Assembly (NCBI RefSeq): GCF_019166065.1
Contig: NZ_JAHTBN010000003.1
Coordinates: forward strand, 682,001 to 746,000
DNA from: Candidimonas humi
GTDB taxonomy: Bacteria; Pseudomonadota; Gammaproteobacteria; Burkholderiales; Burkholderiaceae_B
Length of the DNA: 64,000 nucleotides
Direction: 5' to 3'
The notes under the pieces were generated by a model. That model was not told the origin of the DNA and ran no database searches. It saw nothing but the letters and a program-made list of their open reading frames with translations. This document shows, piece by piece, positions 26,146-38,270 of this stretch; position 1 is the stretch's first letter, and the number at the start of each line of letters is the position of its first letter. The translations under genes were made by a program, and so were the position numbers.

Positions 26146-26537
26146 TTGTTGCAATCTCCCTTTGTTCCGTATGCGTTGGTATCGTGTATATGTCGCGGCG
26201 CGCAGGGCCGCGGCAGGTCCGCGGCCCACCCCGGCGAACCTTGTTGGGGCCATTGTATTGCAGTCCGGGCGGCCGCCGCGCCGCCCGGGCAGCGGTCCGG
26301 CAATTGCCGGAGCCTCGCGCGGCCCGCGGGCGCTGGTACTGCAGGATCGGCCGCGCGGCGCAAAGAAAAACGTGGCGCCCGCCCCAGGCGGCAATGGCGC
26401 TTGAATTCCTGGACCGGTCAAACGACATTCGGACGCCCATGGCGAGCCGTTATACTTGATTCGGGCGCGGGACCGGAGCGCCGGCGGCGCAGCCGCCGCA
26501 TATCCCGCGCAATGCATACCAGGAGGAAGGGCAATCC
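26146..26537. other. Divergent intergenic region, ETF-QO / thioesterase
   Basis: 392 bases without a convincing gene. It contains a 9-bp hairpin (CCGGGCGGC at 26265-26273, GCCGCCCGG at 26280-26288) and, close by, a 16-bp perfect palindrome TCCGGCAATTGCCGGA (26296-26311). TTATACTTGAT around 26451-26461 could be the -10 of the thioesterase promoter. Confidence 0.45.
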
Positions 26538-26975
26538 ATGCAGACTGCAGATTCTTCGGCCACGCCGCGCGTAGGCGCCATGTTCCGCTACGCGATGCCG
26601 GTGCGCTGGGGCGACCTGGATGCGCTGAACCACGTCAACAACACGCTGTATTTCCGCTACCTGGAAGAGACGCGCATCCGCCTGTTCGAGCGCGTCGGCA
26701 TCGTGCTGCCTTCGGCCCGCGTGATGGTGCTGGCGCACGCTTCGCTGGATTTCCTCAAGCCCATGCTGTATCCGGCCACGGCGGTAGTGACCATGAAGCT
26801 GGCGCGGGTCGGCCGCTCCAGCATGGAATTCGACATACTGATAGAGTGCGAGCATGAGCCGGGGGTGGCCTATGCCCAGGGGCGCGAGGTGCTGGTCGGC
26901 ACCGACTCGGCCAGCGGCAAGTCGCTGCCCTGGAGCGCCGACGAACTGGCCTCGTTCGCGCGCACCCTGGCCTGA
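26538..26975 (+). CDS. 4HBT-family acyl-CoA thioesterase
   Basis: 145-residue hot-dog-fold thioesterase of the 4-hydroxybenzoyl-CoA/YbgC group, expected to hydrolyse short- or medium-chain acyl-CoA. The active-site segment is RWGDLDALNHVNNTLYFRYL (Asp nearby and His-Val-Asn-Asn), followed by EETRIRLFERVG. Later strands read KLARVGRSSMEFDILIE. GGAGGAAGGGC precedes the ATG. It lies between ETF-QO (divergent) and the scoAB operon, in keeping with acyl-CoA housekeeping. The natural substrate is not predictable. Confidence 0.9.
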   Translation: MQTADSSATPRVGAMFRYAMPVRWGDLDALNHVNNTLYFRYLEETRIRLFERVGIVLPSARVMVLAHASLDFLKPMLYPATAVVTMKLARVGRSSMEFDILIECEHEPGVAYAQGREVLVGTDSASGKSLPWSADELASFARTLA

Positions 26976-27134
26976 ATGGGCAATGAATATATGAAATGAA
27001 TAGGCAGGAAGGGCTGGCGGCGACCCGCAGGGTTTCGGGCGCCGCGCTTCTTGCGGCGCCGTGCGGCGCGAACCGGCGCGCCGGCCCGGGAATTTCGAGG
27101 TGAGTACTTTTTATTTTCAAAAAGGATCAAGGTA

Positions 27135-27833
27135 ATGGAAAAAGTCTATGCAAGTGCCGAAGAAGCACTCAAAGGCGTAGTCGCCGACGGCCAGACCATT
27201 GCGGTAGGAGGCTTCGGGCTGTGCGGCATCCCCGAGGCGCTGATCGCGGCCCTGAGGGATTCCGGCGTGCACGGCCTGACCTGCATCAGCAACAATGCGG
27301 GCGTGGACGGCTTCGGCCTGGGCCAGTTGCTCAATACGCGCCAGGTCAAGAAGATGATCGCCTCTTACGTGGGCGAGAATAAAGAATTCGAACGCCAGTA
27401 CCTGGCCGGCGAGCTCGAGCTGGAATTCACCCCGCAGGGCACGCTGGCCGAGAAGCTGCGCGCCGGCGGCGCCGGCATCCCGGCGTTCTTCACGCGCACC
27501 GGCGTGGGCACGGTGGTGGCGGACGGCAAGGAAATCCGCGAATTCGATGGCGAAAAGTACGTGATGGAACGCTCGCTGGTGCCCGATGTGTCGCTGGTCA
27601 AGGCCTATATGGCAGACCGCAGCGGCAACCTGGTGTTTCGCAAGACCGCGCGCAACTTCAATCCGAACGTGGCCATGGCGGGCAAACTCACGATCGTCGA
27701 GGTCGAGAAGCTGGTGGACATCGGCGCCATCGACCCCGATGCCGTGCACCTGCCCGGCATCTACGTGCACCGGATCGTGGTCAACGCCCACCCCGAGAAA
27801 CGCATCGAACAACGCACCGTGCGCAACGCCTGA
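27135..27833 (+). CDS. scoA: 3-oxoacid CoA-transferase subunit A
   Basis: Alpha subunit (232 residues) of succinyl-CoA:3-ketoacid CoA-transferase, which moves CoA between succinyl-CoA and acetoacetate, allowing ketone-body use. The glycine-rich GQTIAVGGFGLCGIPEALI is the subunit-A signature, and the FTRTGVGTVVADGKEIREFD region is typical. The ATG at 27135 follows AAAGGATCAAGGTA; codons upstream in frame are not protein-like. Subunit B starts 12 bases after its stop. Confidence 0.95.
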   Translation: MEKVYASAEEALKGVVADGQTIAVGGFGLCGIPEALIAALRDSGVHGLTCISNNAGVDGFGLGQLLNTRQVKKMIASYVGENKEFERQYLAGELELEFTPQGTLAEKLRAGGAGIPAFFTRTGVGTVVADGKEIREFDGEKYVMERSLVPDVSLVKAYMADRSGNLVFRKTARNFNPNVAMAGKLTIVEVEKLVDIGAIDPDAVHLPGIYVHRIVVNAHPEKRIEQRTVRNA

Positions 27834-27845
27834 GGAGATCTGACC

Positions 27846-28499
27846 ATGGCATGGACTCGTGACGAAATGGCGGCGCGCGCCGCACGTGAACTGCAGGACG
27901 GCTTTTACGTCAACCTGGGCATAGGCCTGCCCACGCTGGTGGCCAACCACGTGCCTCCGGGCGTCGAGGTATGGCTGCAATCCGAAAACGGCCTGTTGGG
28001 CATCGGGCCTTTCCCCACCGAAGCCGAAATCGACGCCGACCTGATCAACGCCGGCAAGCAGACAGTCACCACGCTGCCGGGCTCTTCGATCTTCGCTTCG
28101 GCCGATTCGTTCGCCATGATACGCGGCGGCAAGATCAACCTGGCCATCCTTGGCGCCATGCAGGTGTCGCAAAAGGGCGACCTGGCCAACTGGATGATCC
28201 CGGGCAAGATGATCAAGGGCATGGGCGGCGCCATGGACCTCGTGGCCGGCGTCGGCAAGGTGGTGGTGCTGATGGAGCACGTGGCGCGCAAGAAAGACGG
28301 CACCGAAGACCTGAAGCTGCTGCCCGAATGCACGCTGCCGCTGACCGGCGTGGGCGTGGTCGACCTGGTCATCACCGACCTGGGGGTGATGGAAGTCACG
28401 CCCGACGGCCTGAAGCTCAAGGAACTGGCGCCCGGCGTCACCGTGGCCGAGATACAGGCCAAGACGGGGGCCAAGCTGGACGTCTCGGCGGTGGCCTAG
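27846..28499 (+). CDS. scoB: 3-oxoacid CoA-transferase subunit B
   Basis: Beta subunit (217 residues) of the same transferase. It carries the catalytic glutamate in the conserved [12 protein letters not shown] block near residue 47 and the opening [26 protein letters not shown] precedes the ATG. With scoA it forms a two-gene operon followed by a GC-rich stem (28519-28554). Function in acetoacetate activation or degradation fits the acyl-CoA theme of this part of the chromosome. Confidence 0.95.
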   Translation: MAWTRDEMAARAARELQDGFYVNLGIGLPTLVANHVPPGVEVWLQSENGLLGIGPFPTEAEIDADLINAGKQTVTTLPGSSIFASADSFAMIRGGKINLAILGAMQVSQKGDLANWMIPGKMIKGMGGAMDLVAGVGKVVVLMEHVARKKDGTEDLKLLPECTLPLTGVGVVDLVITDLGVMEVTPDGLKLKELAPGVTVAEIQAKTGAKLDVSAVA

Positions 28500-28518
28500 C
28501 TGTGCCCGCGGCGGCGCA

Positions 28519-28554
28519 GGCGCAGGCCTGCCCGCCTTGGGCCAGGCCTGCGCC
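28519..28554 (+). terminator. GC-rich stem after scoAB
   Basis: GGCGCAGGCCTG (28519-28530) and CAGGCCTGCGCC (28543-28554) are exact reverse complements around a 12-base loop, 19 bases after scoB. No T-run follows, so it may protect the mRNA end or act with Rho. A second short hairpin (GCCCTC 28615-28620 / GAGGGC 28626-28631) followed by TTTTT at 28637-28641 lies just before the next gene and looks more like an intrinsic terminator. Confidence 0.55.
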
Positions 28555-28657
28555 CGTCCGCGCTTGGCGGGTGCCCCGGCGGCAGCGCCTCGCAGCGCGT
28601 TGTATGATGGCCGTGCCCTCTCCGCGAGGGCGCGGCTTTTTCTTGAGGAATATTATC

Positions 28658-30484
28658 GTGGCCAGTTCCGTATACGCCGACCGCATTGCCGCCCTGCGCG
28701 CGGCGATGGCGGCGCAGCGGGTCGATGCGTGCATCGTGCCCTCGTCCGATCCCCATTCGTCCGAATACCTGCCCGAACACTGGCAGGCGCGCAGCTGGCT
28801 GAGCGGCTTCGACGGCTCGGCCGGTACGCTGGTGGTGACGGCGCAGTTCGCAGGCCTGTGGACCGACAGCCGCTACTGGGAACAGGCCGAACACGATCTG
28901 GCCGGCACCGGCATAAAGACCATGCGCGCCGGCGCCGAGGGTGTGCCGAGTTTCATCGACTGGCTGGCGGGGCAACTGCCTTCGGGCAGCAAGGTCGCTG
29001 CCGACGGCCAGGTGATCAGCGTGAGGGCGCACAGGCAGTGGCAAGCGGAACTGGGCGGGCGCGGCATTGCGCTGGCCATGGATCGCGATTTGGTGGGCTC
29101 GATCTGGGCCGATCGAGCCGGGCTGCCGCAGCAGCCCGTATACGAACACCTGCCTCCCTATGCCTGCCGCACGCGCGCCGAGAATCTGCGCGCGGTGCGC
29201 GCGGCCATGGGTGCGCACGGGGCGGACTGGCACTGGATCTCGTCGCTGGACGATATCGCGTGGCTGTTCAACTTGCGCGGCAGCGACGTGTCGTACAACC
29301 CGGTGTTCGTTGCGCATGCGCTGGTGGGGCGCGACACGGCCTGCCTGTTCGTCGGGTCGAGCCGAGGCGATTCCGGCCAGGGCGGCAAGGACAAGATCGA
29401 TGCGAACCTGCGCGCGGTGCTGCGTCGCGACGGCGTGGACGTGCAGCCTTACGACGCCGCGGGCGCTGCCCTGGCGGGGCTGGCGCAAGGGCAGGCGCTG
29501 CTGGTCGACCCGGCGCGCACCACGATAGGCGTGCTGGCGGCCGCGGCCTATGCCGATCGCGTCGAGGCGATCAATCCCTCGCAGTTGCTCAAGTCGCGCA
29601 AGACCGATGCGGAATTGGCGCATGTGCGCGAATCCATGGAACAAGACGGCGCTGCGCTGTGCGAGTTCTTCGCCTGGTTCGAGGCGGCGCGCGCAAGCGG
29701 CGAAACTATTACCGAGCTGACGGTGGACGAGCGCATTTGCGCGGCGCGCGCGCGCCAGCCGGACTTCGTCTGCCCGAGCTTCGGCACGATCGCCGCCTAC
29801 AACGCCAACGGCGCCATGCCTCACTATCACGCCACCGAAGCCTCGCATGCGGAAATACGCGGCGACGGGCTCTTGCTGATCGATTCGGGGGGGCAGTACA
29901 AGGGCGGCACCACCGACATCACCCGCGTGGTGGCGGTGGGCAGCCCCAGCCTCGAGCAGCGTCGCGACTACACGGTGGTGCTCAAGGGCATGATCGCGCT
30001 GTCGCGCGCGGTGTTCCCGCGCGGCACGCCGGCGCCCATGATAGACGCCATCGCGCGGCTGCCGATCTGGCAGGCGGGCGTGGAATACGGGCATGGCACG
30101 GGCCACGGCGTGGGCTATTTCCTGAACGTGCACGAAGGGCCGCAGGCGATTTCGTACCGTACGCCGGTCAATCCCCACATGGGCATGGAGCCGGGCATGA
30201 TCACCTCGAACGAGCCGGGCCTGTACCGGCCCGGACGCTGGGGCATACGCATCGAGAACCTGGTGGCCAACCGCCCCGCGGCGCAGACCGAGTTCGGCGA
30301 GTTCCTGGGTTTCGAGACCCTGACTCTGTGCCCCATGGACCGGCGCTGCATCGAGTGCGACTTGCTCGAAGCGGGCGAGGTCGCGTGGCTGGATGCCTAC
30401 CACGCCGAGGTGCGCGAGCGCCTGCTGCCGCGCGTGCAGGGGGCGGCGCGCCAATGGCTGGAAGACTCGACCGGGCCGCTCTGA
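28658..30484 (+). CDS. M24-family Xaa-Pro aminopeptidase
   Basis: Metallopeptidase removing N-terminal residues before proline. 608 residues in the large three-domain aminopeptidase-P form: two creatinase-like N-terminal domains (about 1-140 and 155-310) and the pita-bread catalytic domain (about 320-540). Metal ligands are visible as Asp in LLIDSGGQYKGGTTDITR (about residues 406-420), His in GHGTGHGVGYFLNVHEGP and Glu in SNEPGLY and GIRIENL. A C-terminal domain of about 60 residues follows. The start is GTG at 28658, with GAGG 9 bases before it; no ATG gives a better fit. Confidence 0.9.
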   Translation: MASSVYADRIAALRAAMAAQRVDACIVPSSDPHSSEYLPEHWQARSWLSGFDGSAGTLVVTAQFAGLWTDSRYWEQAEHDLAGTGIKTMRAGAEGVPSFIDWLAGQLPSGSKVAADGQVISVRAHRQWQAELGGRGIALAMDRDLVGSIWADRAGLPQQPVYEHLPPYACRTRAENLRAVRAAMGAHGADWHWISSLDDIAWLFNLRGSDVSYNPVFVAHALVGRDTACLFVGSSRGDSGQGGKDKIDANLRAVLRRDGVDVQPYDAAGAALAGLAQGQALLVDPARTTIGVLAAAAYADRVEAINPSQLLKSRKTDAELAHVRESMEQDGAALCEFFAWFEAARASGETITELTVDERICAARARQPDFVCPSFGTIAAYNANGAMPHYHATEASHAEIRGDGLLLIDSGGQYKGGTTDITRVVAVGSPSLEQRRDYTVVLKGMIALSRAVFPRGTPAPMIDAIARLPIWQAGVEYGHGTGHGVGYFLNVHEGPQAISYRTPVNPHMGMEPGMITSNEPGLYRPGRWGIRIENLVANRPAAQTEFGEFLGFETLTLCPMDRRCIECDLLEAGEVAWLDAYHAEVRERLLPRVQGAARQWLEDSTGPL

Positions 30485-30714
30485 AGGGTCGCGGCCGCGT
30501 GTGTGGAAGTCGGCATGCGATAGGCGGTGGCGGTAGGCGGTAGATGGGGAGCCGGCCTGGGGCCGGATCGCCGGGCGCGGGCAGGCTGTCGATCGGCGGC
30601 CGCGCCGTGCTTGTGCACCTTGCGGCGCGGCGAAATGCGCCCGCCGCAGCCCGGGCCCCGGAGCGGCGGGGCGTCCCGGCGCGGGCGGCGAGGACCCGGG
30701 CGTCCCGGCTATAA

Positions 30715-32421
<1,707 letters not shown>

Positions 32422-32506
32422 GGCCCGGCGGGCCCGTGCGCGGCGCGAAGGGCTCGACGGGCCCGCGCCGTCGCGCCGGGCAGCATCCACGACGAGGTAT
32501 ATGTTC

Positions 32507-33361
32507 ATGAGACTGTGCAATTTCGAGGCGGGCCTGAACCAGCCGTTCTTCCTGATCGCCGGGCCTTGCGTGGTGGAGTCGCGCCAGATGGCCTTCGACA
32601 CGGCCGGGCGCCTGCAGGAAATCACGAGCCGGCTGGGCATTCCTTTCATCTACAAGAGTTCTTTCGACAAGGCCAACCGCAGTTCGGACCGCTCTTATCG
32701 CGGCCCCGGAATGGCCGCGGGCTTGCAGATCCTGGCCGATGTGCGGGCGCAACTGGGCGTGCCGGTGCTGACCGATGTGCACGAGACCGGGCAGATATCG
32801 GAGGTGGCTGCCGCGGTGGACGTGCTGCAGACGCCGGCGTTCCTGTGCCGCCAGACCGATTTCATCCACGCCTGCGCGGCGAGCCTGAAGCCGGTCAATA
32901 TCAAGAAAGGACAGTTCCTGGCGCCGCACGATATGCTGCAAGTGGTCGCCAAGGCGCGCAACGCGGCGATCGAGGCCGGCGGCGACGGCAGCAATATCCT
33001 GGTGTGCGAGCGCGGCGCTTCGTTCGGCTACAACAATCTGGTGTCCGACATGCGTTCGCTGGCGATCATGCGCGAGACGGGCTGCCCGGTGGTGTTCGAT
33101 GCGACGCATTCGGTGCAGTTGCCGGGCGGGCAGGGCACGTCGTCGGGCGGGCAGCGCGAGTTCGTACCGGTGCTGGCGCGGTCGGCGGTGGCGGCGGGCG
33201 TGGCGGGGGTGTTCATGGAAACGCACCCGAATCCGTGCGAGGCGCTGTCCGATGGCCCGAATGCGGTACCCTTGCATCACATGGAGGCGTTGTTGCGCTC
33301 GTTGGTGGATATCGACCGCAGTGTGAAGCGTCACGGGTTCATCGAGACTGATTTCGAGTGA
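32507..33361 (+). CDS. kdsA: 3-deoxy-8-phosphooctulonate synthase KdsA
   Basis: Condenses arabinose 5-phosphate with phosphoenolpyruvate to KDO 8-phosphate for the LPS inner core. 284 residues, the same length as the E. coli enzyme. Features: [20 protein letters not shown], the KANRSS motif in [36 protein letters not shown], and [12 protein letters not shown]. An ATG at 32501 is also in frame, but GAGG (32494-32497) has the better 9-base spacing to 32507. It is likely co-transcribed with pyrG. Confidence 0.96.
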   Translation: MRLCNFEAGLNQPFFLIAGPCVVESRQMAFDTAGRLQEITSRLGIPFIYKSSFDKANRSSDRSYRGPGMAAGLQILADVRAQLGVPVLTDVHETGQISEVAAAVDVLQTPAFLCRQTDFIHACAASLKPVNIKKGQFLAPHDMLQVVAKARNAAIEAGGDGSNILVCERGASFGYNNLVSDMRSLAIMRETGCPVVFDATHSVQLPGGQGTSSGGQREFVPVLARSAVAAGVAGVFMETHPNPCEALSDGPNAVPLHHMEALLRSLVDIDRSVKRHGFIETDFE

Positions 33362-33402
33362 TTGCCGGATGCGGGCTCGAGGCCGCCCGGGCGACGCCAA
33401 GC

Positions 33403-33436
33403 AGATATATGTGACTGGGAGATATATGTGACTGCG
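33403..33436 (+). repeat. 17-base tandem duplication over a translation start
   Basis: AGATATATGTGACTGGG (33403-33419) is followed directly by AGATATATGTGACTGCG (33420-33436). The second copy holds the GTG start of the DUF1330 gene at 33428. The GTG in the first copy is out of frame (offset 17), and ATG in either copy runs straight into TGA. Confidence 0.75.
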
Positions 33437-33712
33437 TATTTGATTGCCAATGTGGATGTGACCAAGCCCGAGAAGTACGAGGAGTACAAGCGTTTTTCGT
33501 CGCTGGCGATGCGGGCGGCGGACGCGAAGGTGCTGGTTCGCGGCGGCAAGACCCTGGGGCTGGAAGGCGAGACGCCGGCGCGTACGGTGGTGCTGGAGTT
33601 CCGGTCCATGGCCGCGGCCAAGGCTTTCTACAATTCCTGGCAGTATCGCCGGGCGCGCAATGTGCGGGAAGGCGCGGCGGTGATGACGATGTACGTAGTT
33701 GAAGGGGCCTGA
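33428..33712 (+). CDS. DUF1330 family protein
   Basis: Small 94-residue ferredoxin-like alpha-beta protein of the DUF1330 family; biochemical function is not known. It reads TAYLIANVDVTKPEKYEEYK, then RGGKTLGLEGETPARTVVLE, and FRSMAAAKAFYNSWQYR, all family-typical. It starts with GTG at 33428 after GGGAGATATAT. It follows kdsA, an arrangement I associate with Bordetella relatives. The start region is tandemly duplicated (33403-33436). Confidence 0.87.
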   Translation: MTAYLIANVDVTKPEKYEEYKRFSSLAMRAADAKVLVRGGKTLGLEGETPARTVVLEFRSMAAAKAFYNSWQYRRARNVREGAAVMTMYVVEGA

Positions 33713-33939
33713 CGACCGGGCCTTCGGGGGCCTGTGCCGGGTGGCTGCTTCTTGGTCTTGATTCTTGGTTCGTCGAAGGGCACGGTTCTTGTGACGCGGC
33801 CTAGAACGGGGTACCTCCTTCCGGTTCGATGACCCACTCACCTCCAGGAGATACCCCATTCTCTCCGCTGGTTTTGCAGGCGGGCGTGGCGGCTGGTTCT
33901 TTGCCTGCGCCGCTGCAGCGGTGGGCTAAAATTTCTTCC

Positions 33940-34854
33940 ATGACCGATCAACTCAAGAAGTACCTATTTCCCGACCAGAGTGTGCGGGTGCAGGCCGCCA
34001 GGCTGGACGAGGCCTGGCAGGCGGGGCTTGCGCATCAATCGTATCCGGCCTGCCTGCAGCGTTTGCTGGGCGAACTGGCGGCGGCCTCGGTGCTGCTGGC
34101 TTCCAATATCAAGTTCCAGGGTTCGCTGGTGCTGCAGTTGCAGGGCGACGGGCCGGTGGCGCTGATCGTGGTGGAATGCAGCGCGGACCTTTCCATCCGC
34201 GCCACCGCGACGCTGCGAGAAGGCCGCGAGGTGCCGGCCGATGGCACGCTGCAAAGCCTGCTCAATACCGGCGGCCAGGGCCGTTTCGTGGTGGTGCTGG
34301 ACCCGGGCCGCGAGCGGCCCCAGGCGCAGCCCTACCAGGGTGTGGTGCCGCTGGGCGGCGACACGGTTGCAGAGGTGCTGGAACTCTATATGCGCAATTC
34401 CGAGCAACTGGACACGCGCCTGTGGCTGGCCGCCGATGCGCAGCGCTGCGCCGGGCTGCTGGTGCAGCGCATGCCGGGGCAGGACGACGCGCAGGGCGAG
34501 GCGCTCGACAGCACCTGGGAACGCGCCTGCCATTTGGCGGCGACGATCCAGGCCGACGAACTGCTGAGCCTGGACACCGATACGCTGATCCATCGCCTGT
34601 TCTGGGACGAATCGCTGACCGAACTCGAGCCGCGCGGCATACGCTGGCATTGTCCGTGCACGCGCGAGCGCGTGGCCGACATGCTGCGCATGCTGGGCCG
34701 CGCCGAGGTCGACGGCCTGCTGGCCGAGCGCGGCCAGGTCGATGTGGCCTGCAATTTCTGCGGCAAGCCCTATCACTTCGATGCCGTGGATTGCGCGGGC
34801 CTGTTCAGGCCGGCGCTGGATACGCCGGCCGGGGACAGCAAGTCGGTGCATTGA
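33940..34854 (+). CDS. hslO: Redox-activated chaperone Hsp33
   Basis: Cytoplasmic holdase activated by oxidative unfolding. 304 residues from the ATG at 33940, giving the family opening TDQLKKYLFPDQSVRVQAAR. The zinc/redox switch is complete: Cys238-Pro-Cys240 (HCPCTRE) and Cys271-Asn-Phe-Cys274 (CNFCGKPYHF), i.e. C-X-C-X30-C-X2-C. No Shine-Dalgarno is visible, but a -10-like TAAAAT sits at 33927-33932, so the message could be leaderless. An in-frame ATG at 33829 would add 37 residues without family resemblance. Upstream is a 12-bp inverted repeat with one mismatch (33808-33819 / 33846-33857). Confidence 0.93.
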   Translation: MTDQLKKYLFPDQSVRVQAARLDEAWQAGLAHQSYPACLQRLLGELAAASVLLASNIKFQGSLVLQLQGDGPVALIVVECSADLSIRATATLREGREVPADGTLQSLLNTGGQGRFVVVLDPGRERPQAQPYQGVVPLGGDTVAEVLELYMRNSEQLDTRLWLAADAQRCAGLLVQRMPGQDDAQGEALDSTWERACHLAATIQADELLSLDTDTLIHRLFWDESLTELEPRGIRWHCPCTRERVADMLRMLGRAEVDGLLAERGQVDVACNFCGKPYHFDAVDCAGLFRPALDTPAGDSKSVH

Positions 34855-35049
34855 TGCGGGATGGGGCGCCGCGGCGCCCACGCATATTCCACAATCGACT
34901 TGGGGGCGGCTTGCGGGCACACTGGCAGCATGCCAGCCGCCATTTCCCGCCGCCGTTTGCGGTGGCCGCGTTTTCGGCGCCGCCGCTGCGCAGGCACATG
35001 TTCCCCGCTACGCCACCTTACGGGCTCGTGTTCCTGGCGCTGGCGCTGC

Positions 35050-36018
35050 ATGGCTTCGGGCCAGCGCGGCGCCAGCATGGTCGAGTTTTCTCTGCTTGCC
35101 GTGCCGATATTGCTGGCGGGGCTGGGCTGTGTCGAGGTCGCCCGCTGGTTCCAGGTCAGGCAGTTCGTCGATGTGGCCTTGCTTCAGGGCGCGCGTGCGG
35201 GCATCACCGGGCATGCCCGTCCGGTGGCCATAGAGTCGGCCTTCGAACAGGCCTTGCTGCCCTTGTATGCCTCGGGCTCGGGGGCCTCGCCTGACAGCCG
35301 CATGCGCGCCGACTTTGCGCGGCGCAGCGCCGCGACGGGCGATGCGCCGTGGCGCATCGAGGTCCTCAATCCTTCGAAAGCTTCCTTTGCCGACTATGCC
35401 GATCCGGCGCTGTCCATAGCCCGCGACACGGGGCTGGCGGCCATCAATAACGATTATCAGGCCGAACAGCACCAGCGCTACCTGCAGCAGGGGCGGCCGC
35501 AGGGGGCGGCCTCTGGGCAGACCATCTACCAGGCCAATGTGCTGGTCTTGCGCTTGACGTACTTGCACGAGCCGCTGGTGCCCGGGGTCGCGGCCCTGTT
35601 GCGCCAACTGGGCGACCCCGCGGGTTCGTATGCGGCGCGCGCCATGGCGCTGGGGGGCTATCTGCCCATGGTGCGTGAACTGCGGCTGGGCATGCAGTCG
35701 CATCCGGTCGACTGGCCGCAAGGGCAGGGGGGCAAGATGGTGGCGCGCCAGGAGGCCGCGCAGGCTGCGCCCAGAGGCGTCGGGGCGGCTTCGTGCGATG
35801 GCTTGTGGTGCCTGCGTCCGTCCGCAAGCGGCGGGACGATGCCGGGCGCGGAGCCCGATCTGCCTGTCTGGCCGGATGCGCCCTTGGGCGATGCCGCTGC
35901 ACCGAATCCTGAAGGGCCTGCGCCAGGAGCCGGCCCCTCCGATCCCGCCGGCCCAGGCTCGGGCGTCACGCCGGACGACCCGGCCTGTGGCGTGAGCTTG
36001 TGCTGTGTGCCCGCTTAG
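35050..36018 (+). CDS. Orphan TadE-like pseudopilin-type membrane protein
   Basis: 322 residues from the ATG at 35050. The N-terminus has the TadE-like pattern RGASMVEFSLLAVPILLAGL followed by a continuing hydrophobic helix, with the conserved Glu, typical of tight-adherence pilus accessory proteins. After about residue 250 comes a Pro/Gly/Ala-rich, low-complexity tail ending in a Cys-containing VSLCCVPA. The start is uncertain: the frame is open back to 34861 (and has an ATG at 34930), but the upstream residues are Arg/Trp/Cys-rich and not protein-like. No tad/flp genes are nearby; it stands alone between hslO and ftsB. Confidence 0.7.
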   Translation: MASGQRGASMVEFSLLAVPILLAGLGCVEVARWFQVRQFVDVALLQGARAGITGHARPVAIESAFEQALLPLYASGSGASPDSRMRADFARRSAATGDAPWRIEVLNPSKASFADYADPALSIARDTGLAAINNDYQAEQHQRYLQQGRPQGAASGQTIYQANVLVLRLTYLHEPLVPGVAALLRQLGDPAGSYAARAMALGGYLPMVRELRLGMQSHPVDWPQGQGGKMVARQEAAQAAPRGVGAASCDGLWCLRPSASGGTMPGAEPDLPVWPDAPLGDAAAPNPEGPAPGAGPSDPAGPGSGVTPDDPACGVSLCCVPA

Positions 36019-36204
36019 CCGGGTGCGTTGCGTCGAGCGGCCTCGCCCGCGTCTGGCCGAAGGCGCTCTTCCTCTAGCCGCGCGTCACTTTTTAGGATGA
36101 GCAACTCGTAGCGTCTTCAGGGTGAACAGGCCTGATGTCGTGTCTCGCAAATTCGCAAGCGTGGCATCGCGTCTTCGCGCGCAGGGCGGCGTTGCAAATC
36201 GAAA

Positions 36205-36540
36205 CTAGTTGCCGCGTTGCTGCTCGGGCGTGGCGAGATGCGGCGTTTGCACGGCCGGCGCTTGTTCGTTGGGGGAAAGGATCTGGACGAAGATTTCGCC
36301 GTCCTTGATCATGCCGAGCTCGCCGCGGGCGCGTTCTTCCATGGCCTGGGTGCCGGATTTCAAGTCCTGGACTTCGGCCTGCAGGGCGTTGTTGCGCGCG
36401 GTCAGCGCGTCGTTGGTGTCATGCTGGCTGGCAAGCTGTTTCTGCAGGTCGTGGACTCGCTGCCAGCCGCCTTTGCCCCACCATAGCGGGTACTGGATGA
36501 TGAGTGTCAGCAGCAGCAGAGCCAGGAATAGCAGTCGCAT
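36205..36540 (-). CDS. ftsB: Cell division protein FtsB
   Basis: 111-residue bitopic protein of the FtsQLB divisome subcomplex. It has one N-terminal membrane helix (LLFLALLLLTLIIQYPLWWG) followed by a coiled coil (about residues 30-65, with QKQLASQHDTNDALTARNNA) and the end region ELGMIKDGEIFVQIL, where the E(L)GMI-K-GE pattern is family typical. It lies 72 bases downstream of eno on the same strand, the usual eno-ftsB pair. Confidence 0.93.
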   Translation of the reverse strand: MRLLFLALLLLTLIIQYPLWWGKGGWQRVHDLQKQLASQHDTNDALTARNNALQAEVQDLKSGTQAMEERARGELGMIKDGEIFVQILSPNEQAPAVQTPHLATPEQQRGN

Positions 36541-36612
36541 ATCAGGTCATCGCAGTATGGCATCGGTCCGATGCCGTGCCCGGACCGCCTTGCGGCAGCC
36601 CGGGCGTATCGT

Positions 36613-38270
<1,658 letters not shown>

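Noticed and set aside
34861-35049. N-terminal extension of the TadE-like protein
   Set aside because: Codons translate to Arg/Trp/Cys-rich sequence unlike any signal or domain; the ATG at 35050 directly before the TadE helix is preferred.
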